Shown piece by piece: positions 25,377 to 34,066 of a stretch of 64,000 bases of DNA. The stretch comes from Periweissella cryptocerci (GTDB lineage Bacteria > Bacillota > Bacilli > Lactobacillales > Lactobacillaceae). Location of the stretch: the NCBI RefSeq assembly GCF_004358325.1, contig NZ_CP037940.1, positions 2,728,001 to 2,792,000 on the forward strand, written 5' to 3'. The position numbers and the translations under genes were made by a program. A model generated the notes under the pieces. The model had not been told where the DNA came from. It saw only the letters and a list, made by a program, of their open reading frames with translations, and searched no databases. Positions within the stretch are counted from its first letter, which is position 1. Each line of letters opens with the position of its first letter.

Positions 25377-26384
25377 ATGGCGAATAGTAAAAAAAATAAA
25401 CATCGGAAACACAGCTCCAAGAAACCACGCAAAGTGTGGAAATGGATTGTGGGCGTACTTGTAGCAATTATTTTAATTATCGGTGGGGTGACCCTGTACA
25501 GTTATTTGAACGTTAAAAAGAGTGCTGACGAAATGTATCACCCGGTAAAAGTTTCAAAAACGCGGGACGTGCAAGCGCTATTGAAAGCTGGTAAGCCGGT
25601 TTCAATCCTAGTAATGGGTGCCATGACGACGGATGAAGCAACGATGAGCGAAGCATTTAAGGGTAACACTGATACGATGATGTTGGTGACGTTGAATGCG
25701 CAAAAGCATGCGATGACAATGGTTAACATTAATTCCACATTGTTAACTGACATTCCTGGCTATGCTGAATACAGTCCCGCAACAATCGGTTCGGCGTATT
25801 CATTTGGCAAAGCTGCGACAGCAATTAAAACGGTCCAAGATTATTTGAATGTGCCAGTTGATTTTTACATGATGATGAATATTACTGGTTTCCAAAAATT
25901 AATTGATCAAATTGGTGGCATTGATGTCACACCAACTGCCAACTACAGCTTTGAGGGCTCAGAATTTACCACTGGCCAACCAGTGCATTTAGACAACTTA
26001 ACGACGTTGAAGTATATTGGTGCACCAACCGATGATCCAACTGCGTCATTGGCGCAACAAGTTCGGATGAAGGAAGTCTTAACGGCGACCCTCAAGAAGG
26101 CGTTTGCCCCTAAAAATGTGACGAACCTCGGTTTGATTCGGTCAATGGCTAAAGAAGCTAATACTGATTTGACCATGAGTGATTTAACGACGGTCATCCG
26201 CAAGTACAATAGTGCGGCGACTGGTTCAGTTGATACTAAAACCTTAAATGGTGAAGTGGTCAAAGCGGACAAGCAAGCATTTGCCGTTGCCTCACAAGCT
26301 GACAAGCAAAATCTGACCGACGCATTGCGGACTAGTTTAGCTTTACCAAGCGCAAAGACTAGTGCGGCAATCGCAGTTAAATAA
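25377..26384 (+). CDS. LytR-CpsA-Psr family protein with degenerate active site
   Basis: LCP proteins attach teichoic acids or capsule to peptidoglycan. The 335-aa product has a basic N-terminus, one transmembrane helix (VWKWIVGVLVAIILIIGGV) and a 200-residue external LCP domain recognisable by SILVMGAM, TDTMMLVTLNAQKHAMTMVN, PVDFYMMMNITGFQKLIDQI and GGIDVTPT. The usual catalytic arginines are missing: gRSDT is GNTDT, SIPRD is NINST, and the YxRxR and DxxRxxRQ region reads LKYIGAPTDDPTASLAQQVR. It is therefore likely not a transferase. A terminator follows, then another surface-protein gene. Confidence 0.85.
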   Translation: MANSKKNKHRKHSSKKPRKVWKWIVGVLVAIILIIGGVTLYSYLNVKKSADEMYHPVKVSKTRDVQALLKAGKPVSILVMGAMTTDEATMSEAFKGNTDTMMLVTLNAQKHAMTMVNINSTLLTDIPGYAEYSPATIGSAYSFGKAATAIKTVQDYLNVPVDFYMMMNITGFQKLIDQIGGIDVTPTANYSFEGSEFTTGQPVHLDNLTTLKYIGAPTDDPTASLAQQVRMKEVLTATLKKAFAPKNVTNLGLIRSMAKEANTDLTMSDLTTVIRKYNSAATGSVDTKTLNGEVVKADKQAFAVASQADKQNLTDALRTSLALPSAKTSAAIAVK

Positions 26385-26400
26385 TTACAAACATGACGAG

Positions 26401-26433
26401 AAGGTATCAATTTATTAATTGATGCCTTTTTTA
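26401..26433 (+). terminator. Terminator after the LCP-like gene
   Basis: AAGGTATCAATT pairs with AATTGATGCCTT (12 bp, one G-T), 4-base loop, T-run. Confidence 0.92.
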
Positions 26434-26511
26434 CTTGCTTAAATTACGCAGTTACAGTGATAATAGATATATTACGTAAATTATAAAATGCACAATATTA
26501 AAGGAGCTCTC

Positions 26512-27456
26512 ATGCAGAAAAAAGGAATTATCGGAATTGCCGTTGCAATTATTCTATTAGGTGGTGGTACCGCTGGGTATTACTATCACGAACAAGCAAC
26601 GCAAAAGAGTAGCACCAGTTTAAAAGCAAAAACGATTACATTAACTGATCAACGACAAGCTGATTTGAATCAATTTGGGTTTGCCTTTGATAAGCACACT
26701 AAAGGCGAAATTATTAATAATCGACTGCTCGTAACCGTTGACTCTGATAAGCAAGGTAAGTTTGCCGTTAACTTTCAAGTTAAAACCGGGTACGGCTTTA
26801 CGAGTGCCAGCATTGAAAGTAAAAATGTCACCATTGATCAAAAACTTGGTGGCATTGCGCCAACGACAATTGTGACTGGTCAATTAACTAAAAGCGGTTT
26901 GAAGGAAGCCAAAGTCAGTGGTGTCATCAAGCTGCGCGGAATTGATAAGCAAGCGACAGTGTTACCAATGACTTTGACGGTTAACAACAAATCAACTAGC
27001 TATCAAGCCAAAGCACAAAGTAATTTGGAATTAGCTCTTGGCAATACTGAAGCAGTTGCTAAGGTGGCCAAGAGTAAAGCTGGGCAAGCTGATTATAACA
27101 AGCAAGTGGCGGCGACCGCGGTTACTAAGCAAGCAAAACGCGAACAAGCGATGGCTAATAGTTCAAAAAATGATAAGAAAAATAATAGTGCCAACAAAAA
27201 TACGACCACCACGAAGAGTGGTAGCACGGGTACAGTCACGGCGATGATGTCACGTCAAGGCTATACAGGTATTGTGGTCGCAATGGACAACGGCGGTAGC
27301 AAGGCCGTCGTAATGCATGGTGGTGCTAGCGTGAGTGTTGGTCAACATGTATCAGTCTCAGCAAGTGCCCCAACTTATGAAACCTATACGACCAAGGCCG
27401 GTAAAACATACTCGGGTTACGTATCATGGGGTTCTGTTTCACCAGCAGGTAAGTAA
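26512..27456 (+). CDS. Membrane-anchored extracellular protein, unknown function
   Basis: Product of 314 aa. One N-terminal membrane helix (GIIGIAVAIILLGGGTAGYY) without a clear cleavage site or lipobox. Residues 40-190 are a beta-rich domain; residues about 190-240 are a Lys/Asn/Ser/Thr-rich linker; the last 75 residues form a glycine/valine/serine-rich domain (GYTGIVVAMDNGGSKAVVMH). Not recognised. The ATG at 26512 follows AAAGGAG. It lies between an LCP-like gene and secreted proteins with similar lysine-rich composition, so a cell-envelope role is likely. Confidence 0.72.
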   Translation: MQKKGIIGIAVAIILLGGGTAGYYYHEQATQKSSTSLKAKTITLTDQRQADLNQFGFAFDKHTKGEIINNRLLVTVDSDKQGKFAVNFQVKTGYGFTSASIESKNVTIDQKLGGIAPTTIVTGQLTKSGLKEAKVSGVIKLRGIDKQATVLPMTLTVNNKSTSYQAKAQSNLELALGNTEAVAKVAKSKAGQADYNKQVAATAVTKQAKREQAMANSSKNDKKNNSANKNTTTTKSGSTGTVTAMMSRQGYTGIVVAMDNGGSKAVVMHGGASVSVGQHVSVSASAPTYETYTTKAGKTYSGYVSWGSVSPAGK

Positions 27457-27498
27457 TATCCTGAATGAAGTGGCGGCCAGAAACATTGGTATTAATGA

Positions 27499-27540
27499 TA
27501 AGTCTGATTTCGAGTTTATGCGAAATCAGGCTTATTTTTT
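27499..27540 (+). terminator. Terminator of the 26.5-kb surface gene
   Basis: AAGTCTGATTTCG pairs with CGAAATCAGGCTT, followed by T6. The stem sequence recurs at 29057 and inside element B at 5590. Confidence 0.9.
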
Positions 27541-27775
27541 GGGCTAAATAATGAACGGACTGCCAATATTTGTAAATATATCTAATATTTGAATAAAAAA
27601 TGAAGAAAATGCGAAGAGAATCCTTGTAGAATAAGGTGGAATGGAGTATCTTAATAAGTATTGAGCGCTATTGATATTAGGAATCGCCGGATTTAACGAT
27701 TTTGCTGATATTAATAATTTTCAATGGGGTTATGAAAAAGCATTCAAATAAATATTCAAAATTAGGGAGATTGTC

Positions 27776-28984
27776 ATGAAATTAGTAAAAGTAACTGCTG
27801 TGGTTGCGGCCGCATTGTTCTCAGCTTCAGTTATTGCATCACCAGCTTCAGCTGCATCAAAGACTGTTAGCTCAAGTAACTATACAGTCAACAAGGGTAA
27901 GCGTACGTACACTACTACCAAGCAGCTTTACATCAAAGCTGCTAAGGGTACTAAGGTTACTGTTTCAACGAAGGGTAAGACTGTTAAGAAAGCTACACTT
28001 AAGAAGGCTACCCAAACTTTGAAGCTCGCTAAGAAGACGACGCTTAAAAATGGTCAAAAAATTACCGTTAAGTTAGCTAAGAAGGGTCAAAAGACTGTTA
28101 GCTTTACTGTGACTGCTTGGTCACACAGCTTGACTGTTAAGAGCCGTAAGAACCAAAGCACAGTTTACAACTTGCAAAAGGGCTTCAAGATTGCCACTAA
28201 AAAAGGTGCCAAGGTTACCATCTACCTCAAGAATGCTTCTGGCTCATGGTCACAAGTTAAGTCATTCAAAGCAACTTCAAGCAAGTTGACTACGACTAAG
28301 ATGACTTTGAAGGCTGGTAAGACTTACAAGATTGCTTCAACTTACAAGAAGAACACTGTTTCAGTTACCAAAATCATTAAGAAGTCTGTTGCACCAAAGG
28401 TTTCTTTCAAGTCAACTTTGAAGTTCAACGGTAAGACGGCAACAATCTCTGGTTCAGTTAATGACAAGAACGCCGCCTTTAAGGCATCAGCTGGTAAGTT
28501 AGCTTGGTCTGGTAAGAACTTTACTGTATCAGGTTTGACTCAAGCTCAAGCAAGCAAAGTTACGGTCACTGCTGGTAAGGAAAAAATCAACTTGGCTGCT
28601 AAGAAGTCATACAAGTTGAACCCTGTGTCAATCAAAACGGTTGATATGAAAGGTGTTAACTTAACTAAGTACAGCGACCCAACATTTGCAAATGTGGTTA
28701 ATGTCTTCACTAAGTTCTCAGGTATCAGCAAGCTTGACGCCCGTAACACAACGGTTACTAAGACCCAACTTCAAGTGCTCTTGAATGAAAAGCAAACTAA
28801 CAACGGTAGTGCCTTTGTCATTGTTAGCACCTTGCAAGCTCACAACGGAACACTTGACCTTACTGGTATGAAAATTACTGGTTTGACTGGTCACGAAAGC
28901 TACAAGAATGCTAAGGAAGTTGCGGCATACGCCAAGAATTCACTTGCTACTCACGGCGTGACAACCATCACGGTTAAGGGTTAA
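27776..28984 (+). CDS. Secreted lysine-rich surface protein, paralogue 1
   Basis: Product of 402 aa with a Sec signal peptide (MKLVKVTAVVAAALFSASVI..., cut after SAASA-like ASAA). Residues 30-290 are very rich in Lys, Thr and Ser and form repeated beta-units of the type YTVNKGKRTYTTTKQLYIKA and GKTVKKATLKKATQTLKLAK. The last ~110 residues are a distinct module (VDMKGVNLTKY, ISKLDARNTTVTKTQLQVLL, GTLDLTGMKITGLTG, ending THGVTTITVKG) shared with the proteins at 29342 and 32746. No LPXTG motif or membrane anchor. Preferred codons throughout suggest high expression. The ATG follows GGGAGA. Confidence 0.8.
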   Translation: MKLVKVTAVVAAALFSASVIASPASAASKTVSSSNYTVNKGKRTYTTTKQLYIKAAKGTKVTVSTKGKTVKKATLKKATQTLKLAKKTTLKNGQKITVKLAKKGQKTVSFTVTAWSHSLTVKSRKNQSTVYNLQKGFKIATKKGAKVTIYLKNASGSWSQVKSFKATSSKLTTTKMTLKAGKTYKIASTYKKNTVSVTKIIKKSVAPKVSFKSTLKFNGKTATISGSVNDKNAAFKASAGKLAWSGKNFTVSGLTQAQASKVTVTAGKEKINLAAKKSYKLNPVSIKTVDMKGVNLTKYSDPTFANVVNVFTKFSGISKLDARNTTVTKTQLQVLLNEKQTNNGSAFVIVSTLQAHNGTLDLTGMKITGLTGHESYKNAKEVAAYAKNSLATHGVTTITVKG

Positions 28985-29341
28985 TTACCATTCACTAATG
29001 CATAATTAAAAAATAACAATGTGTCTAAAGGCGATTGCAGTCTCTGGGCACGCGTTAATAAGCCTGATTTCAACCTTTTTAAGGAGAAATCGGGCTTATT
29101 TTTTTTGCTGTTTGCGAGCTGTGTCCGGGTCTTTTTTTATGGGAAAATTTTAATAATCTGTTAAAAATGTGAAGAAATCGCGAAGTTATGAATGCCGTAT
29201 GAAGGGGCAGAGGTGATTGTTTGAAGCTTTCGCAAATCGCTTGTTATCGTATGAAATAATTAATATGATGTTAGTATCCAGTTCGGTGACAGTCGATGTT
29301 GGCTGAACTAAATAACATTTATAGAAAATGGAGATATGTGA
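28985..29341 (+). other. Intergenic leader between surface genes 1 and 2
   Basis: Holds the terminator at 29057-29106, then about 235 bases of leader. The leader contains AGTTC...GAACT pairing around 29279-29308 and a TGTGAAGAAATCGCGAAG block near 29167 that resembles ATGAAGAAAATGCGAAGA at about 27600 upstream of surface gene 1; this may be a shared regulatory site. Confidence 0.4.
29057..29106 (+). terminator. Terminator of surface gene 1
   Basis: AATAAGCCTGATTTC pairs with GAAATCGGGCTTATT, followed by T8; same stem family as at 27499. Confidence 0.9.
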
Positions 29342-32275
29342 ATGAAAGCGATGAAATCAATTACCATTGCAGCTTCTGCAATGATGTTATCAACTTTGGT
29401 CCTCGGATCACTTGTTAACGACTCAGCCTCTGCGGCAAAAAAGAACACAGTATCAATTGACACAATTTACCAGGTTCAAAAGAAAATTTCTGGTAAAGCT
29501 ACTAAGGGTGCTAAGGTTCAAATCATTAATGCTAAGACTGGTAAAGTTGTTAAGACTGTTAAGGTTAAAAACAACGGTAAGTTCTCAGCTAAGATGACGA
29601 AGAAACAACTTAACATCAAGACTAAGTACAAGGTGTCAGTTTCTAAGAAGGGTTACAAGAAGGTTGTTAAGAACGCAACCGTTAAGTACCTCAACAAGGC
29701 AACTATTAAGAACAACCCAGTTTACTCACCTGAAAAGAAGGTTGCTGGTAAAGCAGTTGACATGAATGGTAAGGCAGTTAAGAATACCAAGATTCAAGTT
29801 AAGGTTGGCGGTAAGGCTGTTTCAACTAAGACTAACAACAAGGGTCACTTCAGTGTTAAGCACAGCAAGATTAAGGGCTCAAGCAAGGTCGCTATCAAGG
29901 TTGTGAAGAAGAACTACCAAGCACCTACGAAGACGGTCGTTGCACGAAACTTTGCAGTGTCACACTTTGATGTTGTCGCTGGTCAAAACTCAATGCAAAT
30001 CAACGTACCGGCAAAGGGAACTGCAACGCTTTACAACGGTAACACTAAATTGGCATCTACTAAGAAGTCTGGTTTACAAACTCTTTCATGGAGTGATAGC
30101 TTGCCAGCTGGTACCAAGTTGACGTTGAAGGTAACTTCAAATGCCAACTACCAAACTGGTTCAAAGTACTCAATCACCAAGAACTTGACGATTAAGAAGG
30201 GTGAATTTATTGGCATCCCACATTACGGCAAGGCAATCTTGACAGAAGGTGCTAACGAACAAGGGCTTGAAGGTACAATCGCGAAGGGTACGCACATTGC
30301 ATACTTCGTTGATGGTGTTCAAAAGCACACCCAAACAGTTGGTGCTGATGGTCAATTCTCATTCTGGACTAAGGGCTTGAAGGAAGGCCAAACACTTAAG
30401 GTGGTCTTCACAGATAGTATCACTAAGGGTGTCCGGACTGCTTCATTTAGCATTGGTGCTAAGCAATCAGTAAACGCTGACAAGAAGCAATATTTGGTGA
30501 AGAAGTTCGTTGCCAACCCAGCCGGGATTGACATTGTGCTTACTGATGATACCAATGGTAAGGCTAAGCCAGTGCACGTTGAATTTGGTGAAGAAATCAA
30601 CGTGAAGTTTGGTGACAACCAATTCGTTCAATACGTTGATAATGATAAAAACGTTGTTGAAGGTCAAATTGGTTCACCAACCATTGATTTATCAGATATC
30701 GATCCAGTTGTTGCGGAAGGAACACTCTTACTTGGTTCTGATGCTCGCGACGAATCAGTTGATTCACGTTCAATCACAACAGTTGTTGAAGACGAAGATG
30801 GTCGTTTGACAAACATCAAGAATGCCTTTGGTCAAGTCCTCTTCATTACTGATGACGACAAGCAAGTTTACTTGAATGTTGATGCTGCTCACAAGGATGT
30901 GGCACCATTTGTAATGATTGCTGACGCTCCTGCGGCACCAGCAGCTGCTGGTCGTGCGTTGAAGACTGACAACGTTGCCATCCTTTCTAACATGTCAATT
31001 GAAGACATGTTAGGCTCTGTGACCGATCTTGCTGATAAGATGACACCAACGATCACTTTGGCTGAAGATACGGCTACAGTTTCTATTGCAGATTCTAATG
31101 TTATTAAGGCGGCTGCTACGAAGACGGCAACTGTTTCAGGCTTGTTGAGCAAAATTGCCACAGCAACCGAAAATAAGAATGTTACTGAAACTAAGGTTGT
31201 GACCACTGTTGAACATGGTCAAGGTCTTGTGAAGGATACTGCTAAGTCAGGTACAGTTACGGATACTGAGGGTACGTTCTCTACTACGTTAGGAACCACA
31301 GCAACTGCCGCAACTGCAATGATTACAGCTGTTGATAAGCCTGATTTCCACGCCAACTTAACTGTAACTAAGGATGTATTGCAAGCAATTGTTGACGTAG
31401 CTGCACCAGCGATTAAGGTTGCTGATATTGCAACACCAAACTTTGACATTAATCGTCAAGCTGCCTTAGAAGCAGTGGCTAAGAATGTTATGGCAACCCT
31501 AGCTATTGGTGAAACATCTGATTTAGTTGAAGTAGTTAAACAAGCGACTTCTACGGTGGTTACGGAAACCCTTACTAATGATCCGGATTCAACATACAGT
31601 ACAGATGAAATTACTGCTGCTGCTGTTGAAGCAACAGATAATATTGAGCAAGCTAATACGACAGATTTAGAAAATGCCCAAGATGCTGCTAATGCAGTCG
31701 CAGCAGTAGCTCACGAAATCAACACGGTTGCCGGTGAGGCCGGGACAGCTGTTGCTGATGCCGATGCAGTTAAGCCAGTTTCAACAATTGCCTCACACTT
31801 CAACAATGCGGACTTTGCTAAGGCCGTTGCTGATGCAAATAGTGTATCTGTTGATGCCGAATGGAATGATTCATTTGCAACTGTTTCAAACTTGAACTTG
31901 GCTGCGCTTAAGTGGACCCACCACGCCAGTGTCGTCCGTGATTTCAAGACTTTGAACTTATCAAACCTTGATATTTCATTTGCGGGTGCTGACTGGACTG
32001 GTCTTTCAGTTAACCAAGTTGACTCACTTATGAGCGCCTTGAATTTTGCAAAGGGTAAGTTGAGCAATGTTGATTTGACTAATGTTAAGATTAACACGGC
32101 CCAAATTGCCGAAATCAAGAAGCACGGTGTTAAGTTGGGTAACGTTAATGCTAACGTGACTGGCTTAAAGGTTACTGATGCAGAAAACAAAGAAGTATCT
32201 GGTGCAGTCCGTGCAGCCTACATCCAACAAGCAATTGACGGATTTGGTATCACTGGAACTGTTACTGGTAAGTAA
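29342..32275 (+). CDS. Large secreted surface protein with Ig-like repeats, paralogue 2
   Basis: Product of 977 aa with signal peptide (MKAMKSITIAASAMMLSTLV..., ending SASAA). Residues about 35-200 hold two bacterial Ig-like units (KKISGKATKGAKVQIINAKT with a KNNGKFSAKM strand, then a related KVAGKAVDMNGKAV unit). Further beta domains to about 400 are followed by an acidic, Ala/Thr/Val-rich helical region (500-830). The last ~130 residues are the module shared with the proteins at 27776 and 32746 (LNLSNLDISF, LSNVDLTNVKINTAQI, ending FGITGTVTGK). No LPXTG. Codon use is highly biased. How it is held on the wall is unknown. Confidence 0.82.
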   Translation: MKAMKSITIAASAMMLSTLVLGSLVNDSASAAKKNTVSIDTIYQVQKKISGKATKGAKVQIINAKTGKVVKTVKVKNNGKFSAKMTKKQLNIKTKYKVSVSKKGYKKVVKNATVKYLNKATIKNNPVYSPEKKVAGKAVDMNGKAVKNTKIQVKVGGKAVSTKTNNKGHFSVKHSKIKGSSKVAIKVVKKNYQAPTKTVVARNFAVSHFDVVAGQNSMQINVPAKGTATLYNGNTKLASTKKSGLQTLSWSDSLPAGTKLTLKVTSNANYQTGSKYSITKNLTIKKGEFIGIPHYGKAILTEGANEQGLEGTIAKGTHIAYFVDGVQKHTQTVGADGQFSFWTKGLKEGQTLKVVFTDSITKGVRTASFSIGAKQSVNADKKQYLVKKFVANPAGIDIVLTDDTNGKAKPVHVEFGEEINVKFGDNQFVQYVDNDKNVVEGQIGSPTIDLSDIDPVVAEGTLLLGSDARDESVDSRSITTVVEDEDGRLTNIKNAFGQVLFITDDDKQVYLNVDAAHKDVAPFVMIADAPAAPAAAGRALKTDNVAILSNMSIEDMLGSVTDLADKMTPTITLAEDTATVSIADSNVIKAAATKTATVSGLLSKIATATENKNVTETKVVTTVEHGQGLVKDTAKSGTVTDTEGTFSTTLGTTATAATAMITAVDKPDFHANLTVTKDVLQAIVDVAAPAIKVADIATPNFDINRQAALEAVAKNVMATLAIGETSDLVEVVKQATSTVVTETLTNDPDSTYSTDEITAAAVEATDNIEQANTTDLENAQDAANAVAAVAHEINTVAGEAGTAVADADAVKPVSTIASHFNNADFAKAVADANSVSVDAEWNDSFATVSNLNLAALKWTHHASVVRDFKTLNLSNLDISFAGADWTGLSVNQVDSLMSALNFAKGKLSNVDLTNVKINTAQIAEIKKHGVKLGNVNANVTGLKVTDAENKEVSGAVRAAYIQQAIDGFGITGTVTGK

Positions 32276-32298
32276 TTAAATTCATTCACATCTCTCCT

Positions 32299-32330
32299 AA
32301 AAGTAGATCACATGTTGATCTGCTTTTTTT
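32299..32330 (+). terminator. Terminator of surface gene 2
   Basis: AAAAGTAGATCA pairs with TGATCTGCTTTT, loop CATGT, long T-run. Element copy F starts in the T-run. Confidence 0.88.
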
Positions 32331-32548
32331 GTTCTATTTCGTCTGAAGTGGAATTTATAAAATGAGATGTATGATGCCACTGCGTGTTCAAACTAACGAA
32401 GAGGCTGGAAACAGGCTGGACTTTAGCTCGCACCGCACTGTGGCTTCAAATGTTTGTCTTCCATCACGGTGTCCAGACTGTTTCCAGCCTCGTAGTGGGA
32501 ATCAATCTGAGACGCATATCCAAATTCCACACTTAAATTAATGCAGCC
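32330..32548 (+). mobile_element. Non-autonomous ISL3-type element, copy F (type 2, short)
   Basis: Left end ttctatttcgtctgaagtgg; right end attccacacttaaattaatgcagcc-like, giving inverted repeats of the ISL3 type. The interior matches copy G but lacks its extra arm. A long stem is formed by GAGGCTGGAAACAG with CTGTTTCCAGCCTC, enclosing a CACCG/CGGTG helix. It is inserted in the T-tract of the terminator of surface gene 2. Confidence 0.75.
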
Positions 32549-32745
32549 GGCAATACCCAGAATTCATTTGGCGGAATATGCGGAAATAATGAAATTTTCG
32601 ATAGCACTGGTAGGTAAAATAAAGTATTATATGATGATAAGTAATAACTGGCCCTGTTCGCTAAATGCGAGTAGAAAGCGCAAAAATAGTTCACATTTGC
32701 TTGTTATACTAGACGTACGCACTAATGATGCGATGGAGGGTCAAT

Positions 32746-33984
32746 ATGAAATTAAAAAAAATCAGTGCGCTGAGTTTGGTGACGGTATTTGCGCTAAGTG
32801 CGTTGGGGACACCCGTCCACGCCGCTAAATTACAAAAATTACCAGCGAAAACCAGCGTGTCAGCATTGTATGTTAATAAGCAAACGATTACCGGTTCGAC
32901 GGCTAAAGGTGCAACCATCAAGTTGGCCAAGAGTAACGGCAAGTTAGTCAAGCAAGTTAAAGCCAACAAAAAGGGTAACTTTAAGCTTAAGCTAACCAAA
33001 AAAATTAAAGCGAAGAAGAATCAAAATTTTAAAGTTACCATTACGAAAAAAGGTTACAAAACTAAGGTCTTTTTGGTAAAAGCCCAAGCCTTCCAATTTG
33101 ATATTAATAAAGTTTATCATTTGAAAAAGGAAATTAAGCTGAAGACGGCCGCCAAAGCAACCGTGACCGTCTACCAAGTTAGTGGTAAGAAGCAGATTAA
33201 ACTAGCAAGCAAGAAGGCGACTAAAGCCGGGAATGCCACAATCAAGTACACTAAAAATTTAAAAGCTGGTTCAAAATTGGTGATTAAATCAACCTTGAAG
33301 AAGCAAACTTTAAAAAAGACGGTGAAAATTGCTAAATCCAACGTACCAACGCTTAGTGGGATTGCCAAGGAATATTTTGCTGGGACCATTAATTTAAAAG
33401 GGAAGTCATTGAAAAATGCCACCATCAAAATTAGTTACCAGACCGCAAGTGGCAAGCAAAACGTCAATGTTAAAACTGACAAGCAAGGTAAGTTTACCAA
33501 GCAATTGAAAAATGTGGCCGCGGGGACGACGTTAAGTGCCCGGGTTGCCAATAACTTAGTGGGTACCAGTAAGACGGTGACAGCTAAAATTTCGGCCCAC
33601 ACAGTTGTATTACACAATCATAGTAACTTAACGGCGGTATTTAAGGCGAATCCCCACATGGTAGAATTAGATTTAACGCAACTGGATCTGAAGTCCGATC
33701 AAGGTGATAAGATGGTGGAATTAGTGGACGCCATGCATAACCTGGACAACCTGGCGACCATTAATTTTGCTGGGGCCACCGTTAATTTCAATAACTTATT
33801 AGTGTTGAACGACCAATTGAAATCTAATACACCACTTTCAATTATGGGGACGTTTACGTCATTAAATTTAGAAAATGTTCAAATTACTAATTCTAACTTT
33901 ACGAAGGATGAATTGGAGCAAGAACTGGCCAAAAGTTCAATGTTTGGTTATATCAGTAACTGGAATACGGTTACAGTTAGTTAA
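32746..33984 (+). CDS. Secreted lysine-rich surface protein, paralogue 3
   Basis: Product of 412 aa with signal peptide (MKLKKISALSLVTVFALSAL..., ending VHAA). Residues 30-120 are an Ig-like unit (KQTITGSTAKGATIKLAKSN) like those of the 29342 protein; two more beta domains follow. The last ~125 residues are the shared module (MVELDLTQLDLKS, LATINFAGATVNFNNLLVLN, LNLENVQITNSNFTKDELEQ, ending WNTVTVS). No anchor motif. Codons are less biased than in paralogues 1 and 2, so expression is probably lower. The ATG at 32746 follows GGAGGG; an ATG at 32725 lacks such a site. Confidence 0.8.
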   Translation: MKLKKISALSLVTVFALSALGTPVHAAKLQKLPAKTSVSALYVNKQTITGSTAKGATIKLAKSNGKLVKQVKANKKGNFKLKLTKKIKAKKNQNFKVTITKKGYKTKVFLVKAQAFQFDINKVYHLKKEIKLKTAAKATVTVYQVSGKKQIKLASKKATKAGNATIKYTKNLKAGSKLVIKSTLKKQTLKKTVKIAKSNVPTLSGIAKEYFAGTINLKGKSLKNATIKISYQTASGKQNVNVKTDKQGKFTKQLKNVAAGTTLSARVANNLVGTSKTVTAKISAHTVVLHNHSNLTAVFKANPHMVELDLTQLDLKSDQGDKMVELVDAMHNLDNLATINFAGATVNFNNLLVLNDQLKSNTPLSIMGTFTSLNLENVQITNSNFTKDELEQELAKSSMFGYISNWNTVTVS

Positions 33985-33992
33985 TTAAGCGC

Positions 33993-34023
33993 AAAAACAA
34001 TCACACGCCGTGGTTGTTTTTTT
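33993..34023 (+). terminator. Terminator of surface gene 3
   Basis: AAAACAA-TCAC pairs with GTGG-TTGTTTT, followed by T7. Confidence 0.8.
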
Positions 34024-34066
34024 GTATAATGAGATGATGAGTTTTCAGGGAAGATGGTAAATAAAA

